Assembly: GCF_046533115.1 (NCBI RefSeq)
Contig: NZ_JAJQRC010000002.1
Location: 62,001 to 126,000, forward strand
Length of the DNA stretch: 64,000 nt
Origin: JAIRMO01 sp046533115
GTDB taxonomy: Bacteria; Spirochaetota; Spirochaetia; Treponematales; Breznakiellaceae
Direction of reading: 5' to 3'
In this document: in pieces, positions 42,110 through 51,046 of the stretch
Layout of the letters: every line of letters starts with the position of its first letter
How positions within the stretch are numbered: the first letter of the stretch is position 1
Program-made: the position numbers and the translations under genes
Notes under the pieces: model-generated
Database searches by the model: none
Seen by the model: the letters and a program-made list of their open reading frames with translations, nothing else
Told to the model about the DNA's origin: nothing

Positions 42110-42347
42110 GCTGCCGGGCATGTTACAAAGCAAACTACCTGCGGCCGTCAAGTATATCGGGGCTCTGAAAAGAGGGACCCCGGGGTAGCGCCCATACCTA
42201 GCAAGTAAAACGCTGCCGCCGGGGCTGCACTAACGCACTGTTGATTATAGCCGAGCCCGGCAATAATAACAATGCGCCAGTCCTCTTTTTATCCCCCGGC
42301 GTGGGGTTACTCCTGCGCCGGGGACACCCGGGATTTGTCCCGGGTGT
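42110..42347 (+). ncRNA. Highly structured 5' leader or small RNA, unidentified
   Basis: Stems seen by eye: GGGG/CCCC plus CTCT-GAAA-AGAG (42159-42181); GCCGGG/CCCGGC (42218-42223 with 42256-42261); CCCCGGCG/CGCCGGGG (42294-42301 with 42316-42323); and ACACCCGGGA/TCCCGGGTGT with a TTTG loop (42324-42333 with 42338-42347). The last ends 13 bases before the Shine-Dalgarno of the lipoprotein gene. It does not match the tmRNA, 6S, c-di-GMP or cobalamin riboswitch cores I can recall. No internal T-run. Confidence 0.5.
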
Positions 42348-42371
42348 ATATATTTTATGAAGGAGGACTCT

Positions 42372-44147
42372 ATGAAAAACAAGAGTCGTTTTATAGGGAG
42401 CATGGTCTTGCTCCTCATGGCATTGCTGGTCCTGGGGGGCTGCCCCACCGGGACTTCGGGAACGGAGACCCAGAATCCGGGGAATCCCCCTTCCAATCCT
42501 TCCGGTCCTTCCGGTCCCTCCATCCCCACTAAAACGCCGGTGCAGTTGGCAAGTGAACTGGTGAGCACACTGAATAGGGGCCTTGCTGCTGGCGCTGAGA
42601 TTGTAGAGCGTGTCGGCTCAACCGTCACGGTTAAAAATAATTTTACCGTTGGTACTGGTCCAGGAGAGATTGCGGCCGTTACCATCCCTGGCGGGGTTAC
42701 CTTTTCCGTGCCGGATGGTAAGACGGTAACCATTGCCGGAGGAACAACTACGGTCAGCGCCGGCGGTAAGGTTGAAGTAGCAGGTAACGGTACCTTAACC
42801 AAAACAGGGGGAACCTTCAACTTCTCTCCCGGTGCGGTTGTCTTTAAAGTGGATTTGGAAACGACTGATATCGGTAGCGGTTCAAAGGGGTTAAACGACC
42901 GAATAACGGGGGCAAAGAAATTGGGCCCCGGCACGGTCATGGAGTTGACCCCGGACTTCTATGAAGATGTAGAGAATAACGTCACGACGGCTATCGTCAC
43001 CGACGCCGGCCCTGACCGCAACACTATCCCCTACACCATCAAGGGCCAGGGAACGGCAGACGACGACCCCTCCCTTCCCGTGGGTATACTCCTGGCCAAC
43101 GACAAGGTGACGCTGGACGAGATGAAGGTCGAGATTACCATCCCAACCCAGGCGGCGATAACGACGAGTAATACAAGGTATACGGCTGGTATATCCATCA
43201 GCAGATATGATGGAACCAGCATACTTACCGGTGATAATCTGGCCAATAATGATGTAACGGTAAAGAATTGCAAGGTAACCTATGCCATTGACCCATTGGA
43301 CACAAACACCAGCTATACCCATAACGCCGGTATCTATGTATCAGGTGCCTCAGGCCCCAGTGTTACTCCGCGAAAGATTATTATTGAGGGTAATACGGTT
43401 GAGACTTCGGGAAGGGGGACAGCGGCGGCCCAGGGAGTGGTTGTCCAGTATTACGATCCGTCTATAGTCATTAAAAACAATACCCTGTCATCGGGTACGG
43501 GTGGCGCCGAAACCGTAAACGCTCCGGCCGCCGCCCTCTTTTTGAACATTAACCCCGCTACGATAACGGACCCCACGGTTTCGCCGCAAATCACCGGAAA
43601 TACGCTTGACGGCCATAACATCGACTTTTACGTCAACATCTTCAGCACGGGGGATTATAAAGGTGTAGAGGACCTGTTTAACAGCAAATTCGGCACCTAC
43701 TATTCCACCTGGGCGACAGACACTACGGACAATTTCTACCGGAAACTCTACACCGCGCTTATCGGCCAGTCCAAGGCTACCGGGTATGCCGGATTGTTCT
43801 TCATGGTGCTTGGTGGAACCGCGGGTTCATACGACGGCTATTGTTTCGTCTACGAAGCCTGGGAGAAAAGCAGCGGCGTGGTTACCGCAGTTGACTATTG
43901 GGGCGCAACGATTCTTTCTTCTGGAACGGCCCTTGCTTATAATGCCGGTTCAGGTTCGAATATGTATGATACCGATGCGGCCGCAGGCACATCGGGAAAC
44001 GGCCATTTCAACACCCAGAAAGCCGGGTATCGCGGACGGATAAATCTTACGACCGATCCAAAATCATATGATAACTTCAAGTTCCACCCGACTGATGGTA
44101 ATTCGCAAGGTTCTTATAGCTGGGCAGACGGAGTTACCTCCCTATAA
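42372..44147 (+). CDS. Lipoprotein with predicted parallel beta-helix
   Basis: A 591-residue secreted protein. Start ATG 42372 has AAGGAGGA upstream; an earlier in-frame ATG at 42357 does not. The lipobox is LVLGGC with Cys24, then a Pro/Ser/Gly linker (PSNPSGPSGPS). Recurrent strands such as KIIIEGNTVETSG, SIVIKNNTLSSG and PQITGNTLDG suggest a right-handed beta-helix between about residues 210 and 430, as in adhesins or polysaccharide-active surface proteins. No family identified. It probably faces the periplasm or cell surface. A strong terminator follows. Confidence 0.75.
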   Translation: MKNKSRFIGSMVLLLMALLVLGGCPTGTSGTETQNPGNPPSNPSGPSGPSIPTKTPVQLASELVSTLNRGLAAGAEIVERVGSTVTVKNNFTVGTGPGEIAAVTIPGGVTFSVPDGKTVTIAGGTTTVSAGGKVEVAGNGTLTKTGGTFNFSPGAVVFKVDLETTDIGSGSKGLNDRITGAKKLGPGTVMELTPDFYEDVENNVTTAIVTDAGPDRNTIPYTIKGQGTADDDPSLPVGILLANDKVTLDEMKVEITIPTQAAITTSNTRYTAGISISRYDGTSILTGDNLANNDVTVKNCKVTYAIDPLDTNTSYTHNAGIYVSGASGPSVTPRKIIIEGNTVETSGRGTAAAQGVVVQYYDPSIVIKNNTLSSGTGGAETVNAPAAALFLNINPATITDPTVSPQITGNTLDGHNIDFYVNIFSTGDYKGVEDLFNSKFGTYYSTWATDTTDNFYRKLYTALIGQSKATGYAGLFFMVLGGTAGSYDGYCFVYEAWEKSSGVVTAVDYWGATILSSGTALAYNAGSGSNMYDTDAAAGTSGNGHFNTQKAGYRGRINLTTDPKSYDNFKFHPTDGNSQGSYSWADGVTSL

Positions 44148-44204
44148 ACTCTCCCACCGAACCTCCTGGTTTGGGAAAGGTCCCCTCGCGGCTAGTCCGT
44201 GAAC

Positions 44205-44238
44205 AGCCCCGGCAGGCTTTCCCTGCCGGGGCTTTTTT
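44205..44238 (+). terminator. Terminator after the lipoprotein gene
   Basis: AGCCCCGGCAGG (44205-44216) pairs perfectly with CCTGCCGGGGCT (44222-44233), 5-base loop, then T6. It abuts the stop of the convergent vapC gene (44237). Confidence 0.9.
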
Positions 44239-44665
44239 ATGTCTTGCGGAACGATGGACACTGACAAAGGACAGTGCACTTTTTTGCATATATTTCAAGG
44301 GGTATATACTTTGCCATTGCCATAAAATGTTTGTCTTTGGTGACGATCTTTAATTTATTTTGCATACAATTCTGGGCGATTAGTATATCCGATATTCCTA
44401 CATTATTGTTCCCATACTTTAAATTTAATAGTTGTATACCTTGTATTTCCCGCCAATCAATTACCAAAACTTTTTTCCGTAAACTATTCAATAAGTCCGC
44501 TAATTTATTTTCTCTTTGGTGAATTACCAATGGCAAGAGTTCTGTTAAAATAATATCGTTTGTACATACCAAATTAGTATATATCAATTCCTTGATAAAA
44601 GAATATTTTTCATTTCCCTTAAAAAATTCAATCCATGCGGACGAATCTATAATAGTATCGCTCAT
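44237..44665 (-). CDS. vapC: PIN-domain ribonuclease toxin (VapC family)
   Basis: A 142-residue PIN-domain protein: IIDSSAWIEFF (Asp7), LTELL (Glu), SDILIAQ and TKDKHF supply the acidic metal-binding set of a VapC toxin, which cleaves tRNA or rRNA. It overlaps the VapB start region by four bases. A/T-rich codons (AAT, ATA, TTA) contrast with its GC-rich neighbours, a sign of recent acquisition. The last 14 residues run into the lipoprotein terminator and may be non-native. Confidence 0.88.
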   Translation of the reverse strand: MSDTIIDSSAWIEFFKGNEKYSFIKELIYTNLVCTNDIILTELLPLVIHQRENKLADLLNSLRKKVLVIDWREIQGIQLLNLKYGNNNVGISDILIAQNCMQNKLKIVTKDKHFMAMAKYIPLEIYAKKCTVLCQCPSFRKT

Positions 44666-44853
44666 CGTTTCCTCAATTTATCCAAATCAATATCCAGGGT
44701 TATTTTTCCAAAATAATTAGTCAATTCTCTGACCTTTTCTCGTTGGATGACATGCTCTAACGCGTATTTTATCAAGGCGGTTTTGGTTGAAATTTTGGTT
44801 AATGTCATGGCTTCATTAACCAATGCGTCGGGCAATTCCAGAGTGGTTCTCAT
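44662..44853 (-). CDS. vapB: VapB-type antitoxin
   Basis: A 63-residue antitoxin with an N-terminal ribbon-helix-helix-like segment (MRTTLELPDALVNEAM) and a charged C-terminus (DIDLDKLRKR) that should neutralise VapC. It lies directly upstream of vapC with ATGA overlap, the standard antitoxin-first order, and would autoregulate the pair. Same low-GC composition as vapC. Confidence 0.88.
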   Translation of the reverse strand: MRTTLELPDALVNEAMTLTKISTKTALIKYALEHVIQREKVRELTNYFGKITLDIDLDKLRKR

Positions 44854-44961
44854 ATAAAATACCTCTATGCATATAATAACATCTTTTCGTATGTATTGTC
44901 CAATGATTTTTTACATAAACCGCGATGAAATTTAACCATATAACCATATTATCGAAGCAAA

Positions 44962-44992
44962 AGTTCGTGATGTTCGTGTCGTTCGTGGTTAA
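44962..44992. repeat. GTTCGTG repeat, second copy
   Basis: A run of three GTTCGTG-like units shares about 24 of 28 positions with 9356-9383 (the right arm of the inverted repeat between ftsX and lolA). It sits between vapB and the desulfurase promoter. Only one arm is present. Confidence 0.6.
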
Positions 44993-45026
44993 TCCTATTC
45001 TTCCTGCGTAACATGGGCTGATAATC

Positions 45027-45055
45027 TTTACAAGGCCCGGCTTTTTTTTTATGAT
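45027..45055 (+). promoter_or_regulatory. Promoter of the cysteine desulfurase gene, probably leaderless
   Basis: -35 TTTACA (45027-45032), 17 bp, -10 TATGAT (45050-45055). Eight bases separate the -10 from the ATG at 45064, and no Shine-Dalgarno precedes it, so transcription should start at or next to the ATG. A small GGGCT/AGGCCC hairpin and T-run lie between the boxes; the T-run may instead be part of a weak terminator. Confidence 0.6.
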
Positions 45056-45063
45056 CCTACCCT

Positions 45064-46218
45064 ATGGATACCTGCCGTAACCGGCTGCGGAAACGCCGTT
45101 ACTTTGACTGGGCCGCCACCGCCCCGCCGGATATTCCTGTCCCCGGGGACGTCCCCTTGGGGAACCCCTCCTCCCGTCATGGTGAGGGCCGGGAGGCCCG
45201 GGACGCCCTGGAGGAGGCCCGGAACCGGTGTGCCGCCGCCCTGGGGGTACGGGCCAAGCACCTCTTCTTTACTTCCGGGGGAACCGAATCCAACGCCCTG
45301 GTCCTCTTTTCCACCCTCTTCCGAAACCGGGGGGATATCCTCTACTCCGCGGTGGAACATCCCTCGGTAAGTGAGAACTGCCGGGTCCTGGAGCGGCTGG
45401 GAAAAGGGGTTGCCCCCATCGCCGTAGGTGAGGATGGCCGGGTAACTACGGAAACCCTGGAAGCGGCGCTGAAGAAAAATACCGGGGCCCGTTTGGCGGC
45501 GATTATGGGGGTGAATAATGAAACCGGGGCCGTCATGGACCTTTCCGGCCTGATAGACCGAATCAGAAACCGGGGGGGAGCCCCCGTCCATGTTCACGGC
45601 GACATGGTCCAGTCCCTGGGGAAGATCCCCCTGGACCTTACGGCCCTGGATCTGGATTCCGCCTCCGTAAGCGCCCATAAACTCGGGGGCCCCCGGGGGA
45701 TAGGCCTGCTCTACTGCCGGAAGGACCTGGAACCCCTCTACCGCGGGGGGGGGCAGGAGGGGGGCAAACGGCCGGGAACGGAAAACATCGCCGGAGCCCT
45801 GGCCCTGGCGGATTGCCTGGAAAGGCGGCTTAATCCGGATACCCTGAAGGGGGAATATGAAGCCGCCGCTTGCCGCTGGGAAACCCTGATCCGGACCCTC
45901 CGGGGAATGGACCGGTGTTCCCTCATCCCCCGGGATCGGGGGGATAGGGATCCCCGGTTTTCCCCCTATATTCTCCAGGCCGCTTTTCAGGGTATTCCCG
46001 GGGAAGTGATGGTCCGAACCCTGGATGACGCGGGGTTTGCGGTTTCTACCGGCTCCGCCTGTTCCTCGGCGTCGGGCAAACGTCCGATCCTCGCCGCCAT
46101 GGGGGTGGATGAAAAAACCGCCTTTGAAGGGATTCGGTTCTCCCAGGGCTGGTCCACCACCGCCGAAGAGGTGGAAGCCCTGATCAACGCCATAGGAGAA
46201 ATCCTTAAAACCCTGTAA
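45064..46218 (+). CDS. Cysteine desulfurase (NifS/IscS family)
   Basis: A 384-residue PLP enzyme converting cysteine to alanine and a persulfide. The PLP-lysine is in SAHKLGGPRG (near 204), a conserved GTEN is at PGTENIAGAL, and the active Cys is in STGSACSSASGKRP (near 337). It is 9 bp before thiI, so it most likely supplies sulfur for tRNA 4-thiouridine. This resembles the NifZ-ThiI pairing in Bacillus rather than a general Fe-S-assembly IscS. Confidence 0.92.
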   Translation: MDTCRNRLRKRRYFDWAATAPPDIPVPGDVPLGNPSSRHGEGREARDALEEARNRCAAALGVRAKHLFFTSGGTESNALVLFSTLFRNRGDILYSAVEHPSVSENCRVLERLGKGVAPIAVGEDGRVTTETLEAALKKNTGARLAAIMGVNNETGAVMDLSGLIDRIRNRGGAPVHVHGDMVQSLGKIPLDLTALDLDSASVSAHKLGGPRGIGLLYCRKDLEPLYRGGGQEGGKRPGTENIAGALALADCLERRLNPDTLKGEYEAAACRWETLIRTLRGMDRCSLIPRDRGDRDPRFSPYILQAAFQGIPGEVMVRTLDDAGFAVSTGSACSSASGKRPILAAMGVDEKTAFEGIRFSQGWSTTAEEVEALINAIGEILKTL

Positions 46219-46227
46219 CATAAAAGG

Positions 46228-47415
46228 ATGATCACCTATCTTTTAAAATTGGGGGAACTTACCCTTAAAGGGGGAAACCGCCGGGCCTTTGAACGGATAC
46301 TCCGGCGGAATCTGGAAGCGCTGATCCGGGGAACCGGGGCGCGGGTGGAGACCGCCAACGGCCGCTTCTACATCCACAGCCCTGAAGGGACAGAAAAACA
46401 GGCTGAAGACGCCCTGGATCATCTGATGGGTATCACCGGATGGGCCAAAACCGGGGTATGCGAAAAAACCGTGCCCGCGGTGATCCGCTCCTGTATAAAC
46501 GAGGGGCAAAAGCTCCGGGAGCGGGGGCTTCAATCCTTCAAAATTGAGGCCCGCCGGACAGATAAGAGTTTCCCCCTGGATTCCTACGGTATCGCCTGTG
46601 AGGGGGGTAAGGCGGTTCTTGAGGCGGTCCCGGGGCTGCGGGTGGATGTCCACCGGCCCGAGGGAGTTATTGAGGTTGAGATTCGGGAAAAGGCCTATGT
46701 ATACGGTTTTGGCCGCCGGGGGCGGCGGGGACTTCCCGTGGGAAGCGCCGGCCGGGGGCTGCTACTCCTCTCCGGAGGTATAGATTCCCCGGTAGCGGGT
46801 TACCTCTTGGCCTCCCGGGGGATGTTGATCGAGGCGGTTTATTTTCACGCCTACCCCTATACCTCGGAAGAAGCCCGGCTTAAGGTAATAAAACTGGCGG
46901 AAATTGTCGGCCGGTATTCCCAGGGGATACGGCTCCACATCCTGCCCGTTACAACGGTTCAAATGCGGATAAAAGAGGGGGCCCCATCGGAATGGCATAC
47001 CATACTCCTCAGGATGGCCATGATGGATGTTGCGGAAAAGCTGGCGGTAAAATGGCGCTGCCAATGCCTTATCACCGGGGAAAGCCTCTCCCAAGTGGCA
47101 AGCCAAACCATAGAAAATATAGCCTGTACCGAAAACCGGGTAAAACTCCCGATATTACGGCCCCTTATCGGCATGGATAAGGAGGGAATCATCCGGCTCG
47201 CCGGGACCATCGGTACCTATGAAACTTCGATCCTTCCCTATGAAGACTGCTGCGTTCTTTTCAGCCCCCCCCATCCCATCCTTCGGGGGGACCGGAACGA
47301 AGCGCTCCGCCTCTATGAAGGGCTTGGCCTGGAAGAAAAGTTGGAAGAGGCCCTCCGGGAAGGGATCACGGAGAAATGTTCCTTCCCCCAGGAAAGGCCG
47401 AAGCCGCTATGTTAG
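46228..47415 (+). CDS. thiI: tRNA 4-thiouridine synthetase ThiI
   Basis: A 395-residue enzyme with an N-terminal ferredoxin-like/THUMP tRNA-binding region (residues 1-165) and a PP-loop ATPase domain (LLLSGGIDSPVAGYL, near 180). It adenylates tRNA U8 before sulfur insertion. The rhodanese domain of E. coli ThiI is absent, so it is the shorter type, fed directly by a dedicated desulfurase, which lies directly upstream. C-terminal CVLFSPPHP and EKCSFPQ are conserved in the family. Confidence 0.92.
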   Translation: MITYLLKLGELTLKGGNRRAFERILRRNLEALIRGTGARVETANGRFYIHSPEGTEKQAEDALDHLMGITGWAKTGVCEKTVPAVIRSCINEGQKLRERGLQSFKIEARRTDKSFPLDSYGIACEGGKAVLEAVPGLRVDVHRPEGVIEVEIREKAYVYGFGRRGRRGLPVGSAGRGLLLLSGGIDSPVAGYLLASRGMLIEAVYFHAYPYTSEEARLKVIKLAEIVGRYSQGIRLHILPVTTVQMRIKEGAPSEWHTILLRMAMMDVAEKLAVKWRCQCLITGESLSQVASQTIENIACTENRVKLPILRPLIGMDKEGIIRLAGTIGTYETSILPYEDCCVLFSPPHPILRGDRNEALRLYEGLGLEEKLEEALREGITEKCSFPQERPKPLC

Positions 47416-47457
47416 GCCATGCCGGGGTATTCCCCAAGGGCTAAAGCGCCGGATGCC

Positions 47458-49572
47458 TTATTCCAGGGGCGGAAAATATCCTATCTTATCCCGGCCGGAT
47501 CGTTCCAAAAGATACACCTCCGCTTCCACCGAAAGGTAGGCCCGCCCAAAATCCGTGGGAAGCTGGGACCGATAGCGCAGGGTATATGAACCGGAAGAAG
47601 CCGATCCCAAACGCTCCAGGACCGGCGTTATGCCTTGAGGCCGGTAGAGGGGCAATACCTGGCCTCCGGTTTGATCACAAAGATACCGGAGTTCCTCTGC
47701 CGGAGGCTCTTCTCCCACGGTTACCGCGTAAAACCGGATGCCGTTATTGGTAAGGTAGGCGGCAAGCTCCGAAAGACTGTATTGATCAAAGGCAAGCTCC
47801 CCCAGGGTTCCTACGCCCACAAATACCACCGCCCGCTTTTTCGAGCCCGGCAGGAGATCCGTGGCGGCCAGCCGCAGGCCCCGATCAAAGCGCCACCGGG
47901 CGGTATAAGAAGCGGGATTCCCCCGGGCGGCGGCGGCAAAAACCGCCGCGGAGGCCCCCGCAAGCCCTTCCCGCTGGGGCTGCTCCCCGGCGGAAACCAG
48001 GGAAACCACCCGGCTGCCCCCGGCCAGGATATCCCGGATCGCCGCGGCCAAGTCCGCTCCCCGGGAAGCTGTTTCCGGGGAACGTTCCATCAGAAGCACC
48101 ACATCGCTGGATTCGGTCTGGTAGGCGCCACCGATAAAATTCTGTTCGCTGACCGCACGGCCTTCCTCGCTGAGGAGGAAATTCCCCGCGTTCAGGCCCA
48201 CCACCGGCCGCCGCCGGCGGTTCTGAACCTGTACTTCCACGGTTACTTCGGGAAAATTATCCGATACCACCCGATCTATCTGCACAAAAAGACCGGCGGC
48301 CATCTCGTTGATGGGGGTCATTACCGCCACTTCCCCGGCTTGGAAATTCGCCGCCAGGATATTACCGTTCCGGTCAAGCTCCGCCCCCACAATCCGCACC
48401 CGGGAATTTCCCAGAACCCCCAATTCGCGGACCAGGGCGGAATCAATATCAATAAGGAGGAGCCGGTTGGTATCCGCCAGCAGAAGCTGCCGTTCCGAAA
48501 GGAACCGAAGGCTCTCGGGCCCGGAAAGCCCCTCTTCCACTAAAACACCCCCATAGCTTCCATTCCGGTCAAAGATAAAAATCCGCCGGGACACCCCGTC
48601 GGCGATAAAGATCCTTTCCCCCCCGGCGGCTATACCCGTGGGGGAAAGGAGCCCCTGAAACCCGGATCGCCGGTCCCCAAAGGACAGGATAAATTCCCCA
48701 TCGGGATCAAATTTGGAGATCCGCCGGTTTCCGTAATCCACCACATAGAGGTAACCCTCCTCATCTATGGCCATATTCTGGGGACCAATGAGCTGGCCCT
48801 CCCCCAGGCCCTTGGAGCCGATATAGGCCAGCCATTCCCCATCGGCGCTGAGGATACTCACCCTGCCTCCCCGGAATTCCGAAAGGTAAAGCCTGCCGTC
48901 AAGACCCCGAACCAAATCATAGGGCCGATCAAATCCGTTCAGGGGACCCCGGCGGCGCTGGCGGATCATACCGTTTACGTCAATCCGGACCAGTTCGTTA
49001 CTCCCATAGGCCACCACCCATGCCGAACCGTCTTCCAGGGCCAGGATCGAGGTGGGTTGACGGTATAATACAATATCATCGGAGGTACCAGGATAACGTC
49101 CCGCTTCCACATAACGGATATCCTCGTCCATGGCGGGAAAGAGGCTGCGGCGGTTCCGTATGGTTTCAATCCGTCCCATTACCAAAAGACCGTCCCCGGA
49201 GGAAGGCCCATAGGCCGCCGCCGCCGCCTGCCATTGCCGGAGGGCCGTATCCTCAAGGCCCGACCGGAAATAAGCCCGGCCTAACCAGTCCAGAATAAGC
49301 CCTTCCCCGGGCCGGAAGGCGAGGGCCCGTTCAAAGGAAAGAATCCCCTCGTTAAAGGCATAACGGTTATAGGCCTGCACCCCCAGACGAAACTCTTCCC
49401 GGGCATTAAGGGCGCTACGGTCTGCCCCTCCCAGGGCATCGCTCTGCTGGGCGTTAAGGGAGACGGGAAAAAACCAAAGAAAACCGGCCAGGATCGCGGG
49501 AATCAGCAAAAGCTTCCCGCCCGCCGGAACACCATCCCGGCCGGCCGGGTCCCCGGAACCCGCTCCATTCAT
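47458..49572 (-). CDS. Secreted NHL-repeat protein with VWA-like C-terminal domain
   Basis: A 704-residue exported protein with an N-terminal signal segment (LLLIPAILAGFLWFFPVSLNA, residues 21-41). TPR-like helices (about 55-130) follow, then NHL beta-propeller blades (about 190-420; repeats like PYDLVRGLDGRLYLSEFRGGRVSILSADG, here split). A C-terminal VWA-like fold (about 440-680; VVLLMERSPETASRG resembles a MIDAS-type start) ends it. Scaffold or surface binding is likely. The start overlaps the TPR gene stop by four bases. Confidence 0.75.
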   Translation of the reverse strand: MNGAGSGDPAGRDGVPAGGKLLLIPAILAGFLWFFPVSLNAQQSDALGGADRSALNAREEFRLGVQAYNRYAFNEGILSFERALAFRPGEGLILDWLGRAYFRSGLEDTALRQWQAAAAAYGPSSGDGLLVMGRIETIRNRRSLFPAMDEDIRYVEAGRYPGTSDDIVLYRQPTSILALEDGSAWVVAYGSNELVRIDVNGMIRQRRRGPLNGFDRPYDLVRGLDGRLYLSEFRGGRVSILSADGEWLAYIGSKGLGEGQLIGPQNMAIDEEGYLYVVDYGNRRISKFDPDGEFILSFGDRRSGFQGLLSPTGIAAGGERIFIADGVSRRIFIFDRNGSYGGVLVEEGLSGPESLRFLSERQLLLADTNRLLLIDIDSALVRELGVLGNSRVRIVGAELDRNGNILAANFQAGEVAVMTPINEMAAGLFVQIDRVVSDNFPEVTVEVQVQNRRRRPVVGLNAGNFLLSEEGRAVSEQNFIGGAYQTESSDVVLLMERSPETASRGADLAAAIRDILAGGSRVVSLVSAGEQPQREGLAGASAAVFAAAARGNPASYTARWRFDRGLRLAATDLLPGSKKRAVVFVGVGTLGELAFDQYSLSELAAYLTNNGIRFYAVTVGEEPPAEELRYLCDQTGGQVLPLYRPQGITPVLERLGSASSGSYTLRYRSQLPTDFGRAYLSVEAEVYLLERSGRDKIGYFPPLE

Positions 49573-50249
49573 TGGGTATCCCCCACCACCATACGCATAT
49601 GGGTTTTTATTGTCTGTTCCCGGGGGGCTAAATCCAAGGCCCGGCGCAGCCAGATCCGGGCTTCCTGGGGTTCACCGTTTTTAAAATAAGCCCACCCCAG
49701 GGAATCAAGGTATGCCGGATTCTGAGGCTTCCGGTCCACCGCTTTGCGGCAAAACCGGAGTCCCCGGAAAATATCCATACCGGTATCAACCAAAATAAAC
49801 CCCAGGCCGTTCAAAGCGGTAGTATTATTTTCATCCAAATCCAGGGCTTTTTCATAAAACTCCACCGCCTGTTTGTAATTTTTCTGCGTCCACGCCGCAT
49901 AGGCCAGGGTAGTATAGAGCTGCACCGACTCAAATCCCCCTGAAATAAGGCGATTAAGCTCAAATTCCGCCATCTTGGAACGCCCGGTCCGCACATAAAT
50001 ATACGCCAGGGCCATCCGGCATTGATAGGCCCTGAGGGGATTGGAACCGTTGGTTACCACCTGTTCCAGGTACAATAGGGCATTTTCGTATTGCTCAAGT
50101 TTGGTATAACAGAGTCCCAAATAATAGACCAACTCCGCGTTTTCCTCGGCGCTAAAGTCGTCGGTCTTTACCTTTTTTAGCTCCTGTAAGGCCTTAGCCC
50201 AGCGCTTATTGATAAATAACCGTATGCCTTCCTGAAGGGTTCCTGTCAT
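49569..50249 (-). CDS. TPR-repeat protein
   Basis: A 226-residue protein of five or six TPRs (for example LVYYLGLCYTKLEQYENAL and SLGWAYFKNGEPQEA). I start at ATG 50249, five bases after the surE stop; codons further upstream in this frame overlap surE and lack homology-like sequence. No signal peptide, so it is cytosolic or loosely associated. It may assemble with the NHL protein that it overlaps. Confidence 0.8.
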   Translation of the reverse strand: MTGTLQEGIRLFINKRWAKALQELKKVKTDDFSAEENAELVYYLGLCYTKLEQYENALLYLEQVVTNGSNPLRAYQCRMALAYIYVRTGRSKMAEFELNRLISGGFESVQLYTTLAYAAWTQKNYKQAVEFYEKALDLDENNTTALNGLGFILVDTGMDIFRGLRFCRKAVDRKPQNPAYLDSLGWAYFKNGEPQEARIWLRRALDLAPREQTIKTHMRMVVGDTQ

Positions 50250-50254
50250 CCCAT

Positions 50255-51040
50255 TTACCCCATCGGAGTGCCGCTTTTTTCCAGGCTGGCTATTACCGCT
50301 TTGTGGGGAGGAACGACGGCACCCCGATCCCCCAGTACCACCGGATAAAGATAAACCGGACTTACCGACACCAGGTTCCGGGAAACTACCTCCCAATCGG
50401 AGCCCGGATCGTTTTCATTTTCAATGAATCCTGAGTTTATAAAACAATAGGTATACCCATCGGGGGCATCAAAAGAAACCAATTTATCCTGGTAATGCCT
50501 GCGGGTAGGAAAGGTAATGGCCATACCATCGGGCCCTTGGGGGGTATTGGGGATATTCACATTGATAAAGATATCCTCCTCCCAGAGCTCTATCAACGCG
50601 TCCAACTGGGCAACCGCGAAGGAAACCGCCCCATCCCAATACAGTGGCGGGGTAAGTCCCGCCAGGGATAAGGCGATAGAGGGAATATGGTGCAGGGCTC
50701 CCTGCCGGGCCGCTGCGGCGGTACCGGAATAGACAATATCCGTACCAAGATTAGGCCCTGCGTTGATCCCCGAAATGAGGAGTTCCGGCTTAATGGGAAG
50801 GCATCCCAAAGATGCCGCCATAACACAATCCGCGGGGGTTCCCGTACACACCCAGGTGCCCGGTCCCTGGGCCTTGATCCGGATGGATTGGTTTAGAGAG
50901 ATAGAATTGGAAACCCCGGAACGGTCCGAATCCGGGGCAAGCACATAGATCTTATGGCCGGTTCCGCGGCGCAATCCCTCCGCAAGCCTTTGGAGTCCCT
51001 CACAACCGATACCGTCATCGTTGGTTAGTAGTATATTCAT
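50255..51040 (-). CDS. surE: 5'/3'-nucleotidase SurE
   Basis: A 261-residue stationary-phase survival nucleotidase and exopolyphosphatase. N-terminal MNILLTNDDGIGCEG carries the metal-binding Asp pair (residues 8-9). Further motifs are SVSN-like SGVSNSISL, GTPADCV and SGINAGPNLGTDIVYSGTAAAARQGAL. It is 6 bp from the galK end and ends 5 bp before the TPR gene. Confidence 0.94.
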   Translation of the reverse strand: MNILLTNDDGIGCEGLQRLAEGLRRGTGHKIYVLAPDSDRSGVSNSISLNQSIRIKAQGPGTWVCTGTPADCVMAASLGCLPIKPELLISGINAGPNLGTDIVYSGTAAAARQGALHHIPSIALSLAGLTPPLYWDGAVSFAVAQLDALIELWEEDIFINVNIPNTPQGPDGMAITFPTRRHYQDKLVSFDAPDGYTYCFINSGFIENENDPGSDWEVVSRNLVSVSPVYLYPVVLGDRGAVVPPHKAVIASLEKSGTPMG

Positions 51041-51046
51041 GGAATC

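Larger units (their letters stand above)
41959..42371. other. Intergenic region with terminator-like hairpin and structured leader
   Basis: About 410 bases between dinG (minus) and the lipoprotein gene (plus). It holds a strong plus-strand terminator (41968-42005), a T/A-rich stretch, then a GC-rich segment with several nested hairpins (42110-42347), described separately. A 66-codon ORF here has no support. Confidence 0.6.

Noticed and set aside
42008..42208. 66-codon ORF in the dinG/lipoprotein gap
   Set aside because: Low-complexity A/T and GC-rich mix with no family pattern; overlaps the structured RNA leader.
45013..45050. Terminator-like GGGCT/AGGCCC hairpin with T-run before the desulfurase gene
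   Set aside because: The stem is only four or five base pairs and the loop is long; the same bases contain a convincing promoter spacer.
46391..46402. GGGACAGAAAAA in thiI, resembling the start of the 11-mer
   Set aside because: Only GGGACAGA matches; within chance for a GC-rich window.
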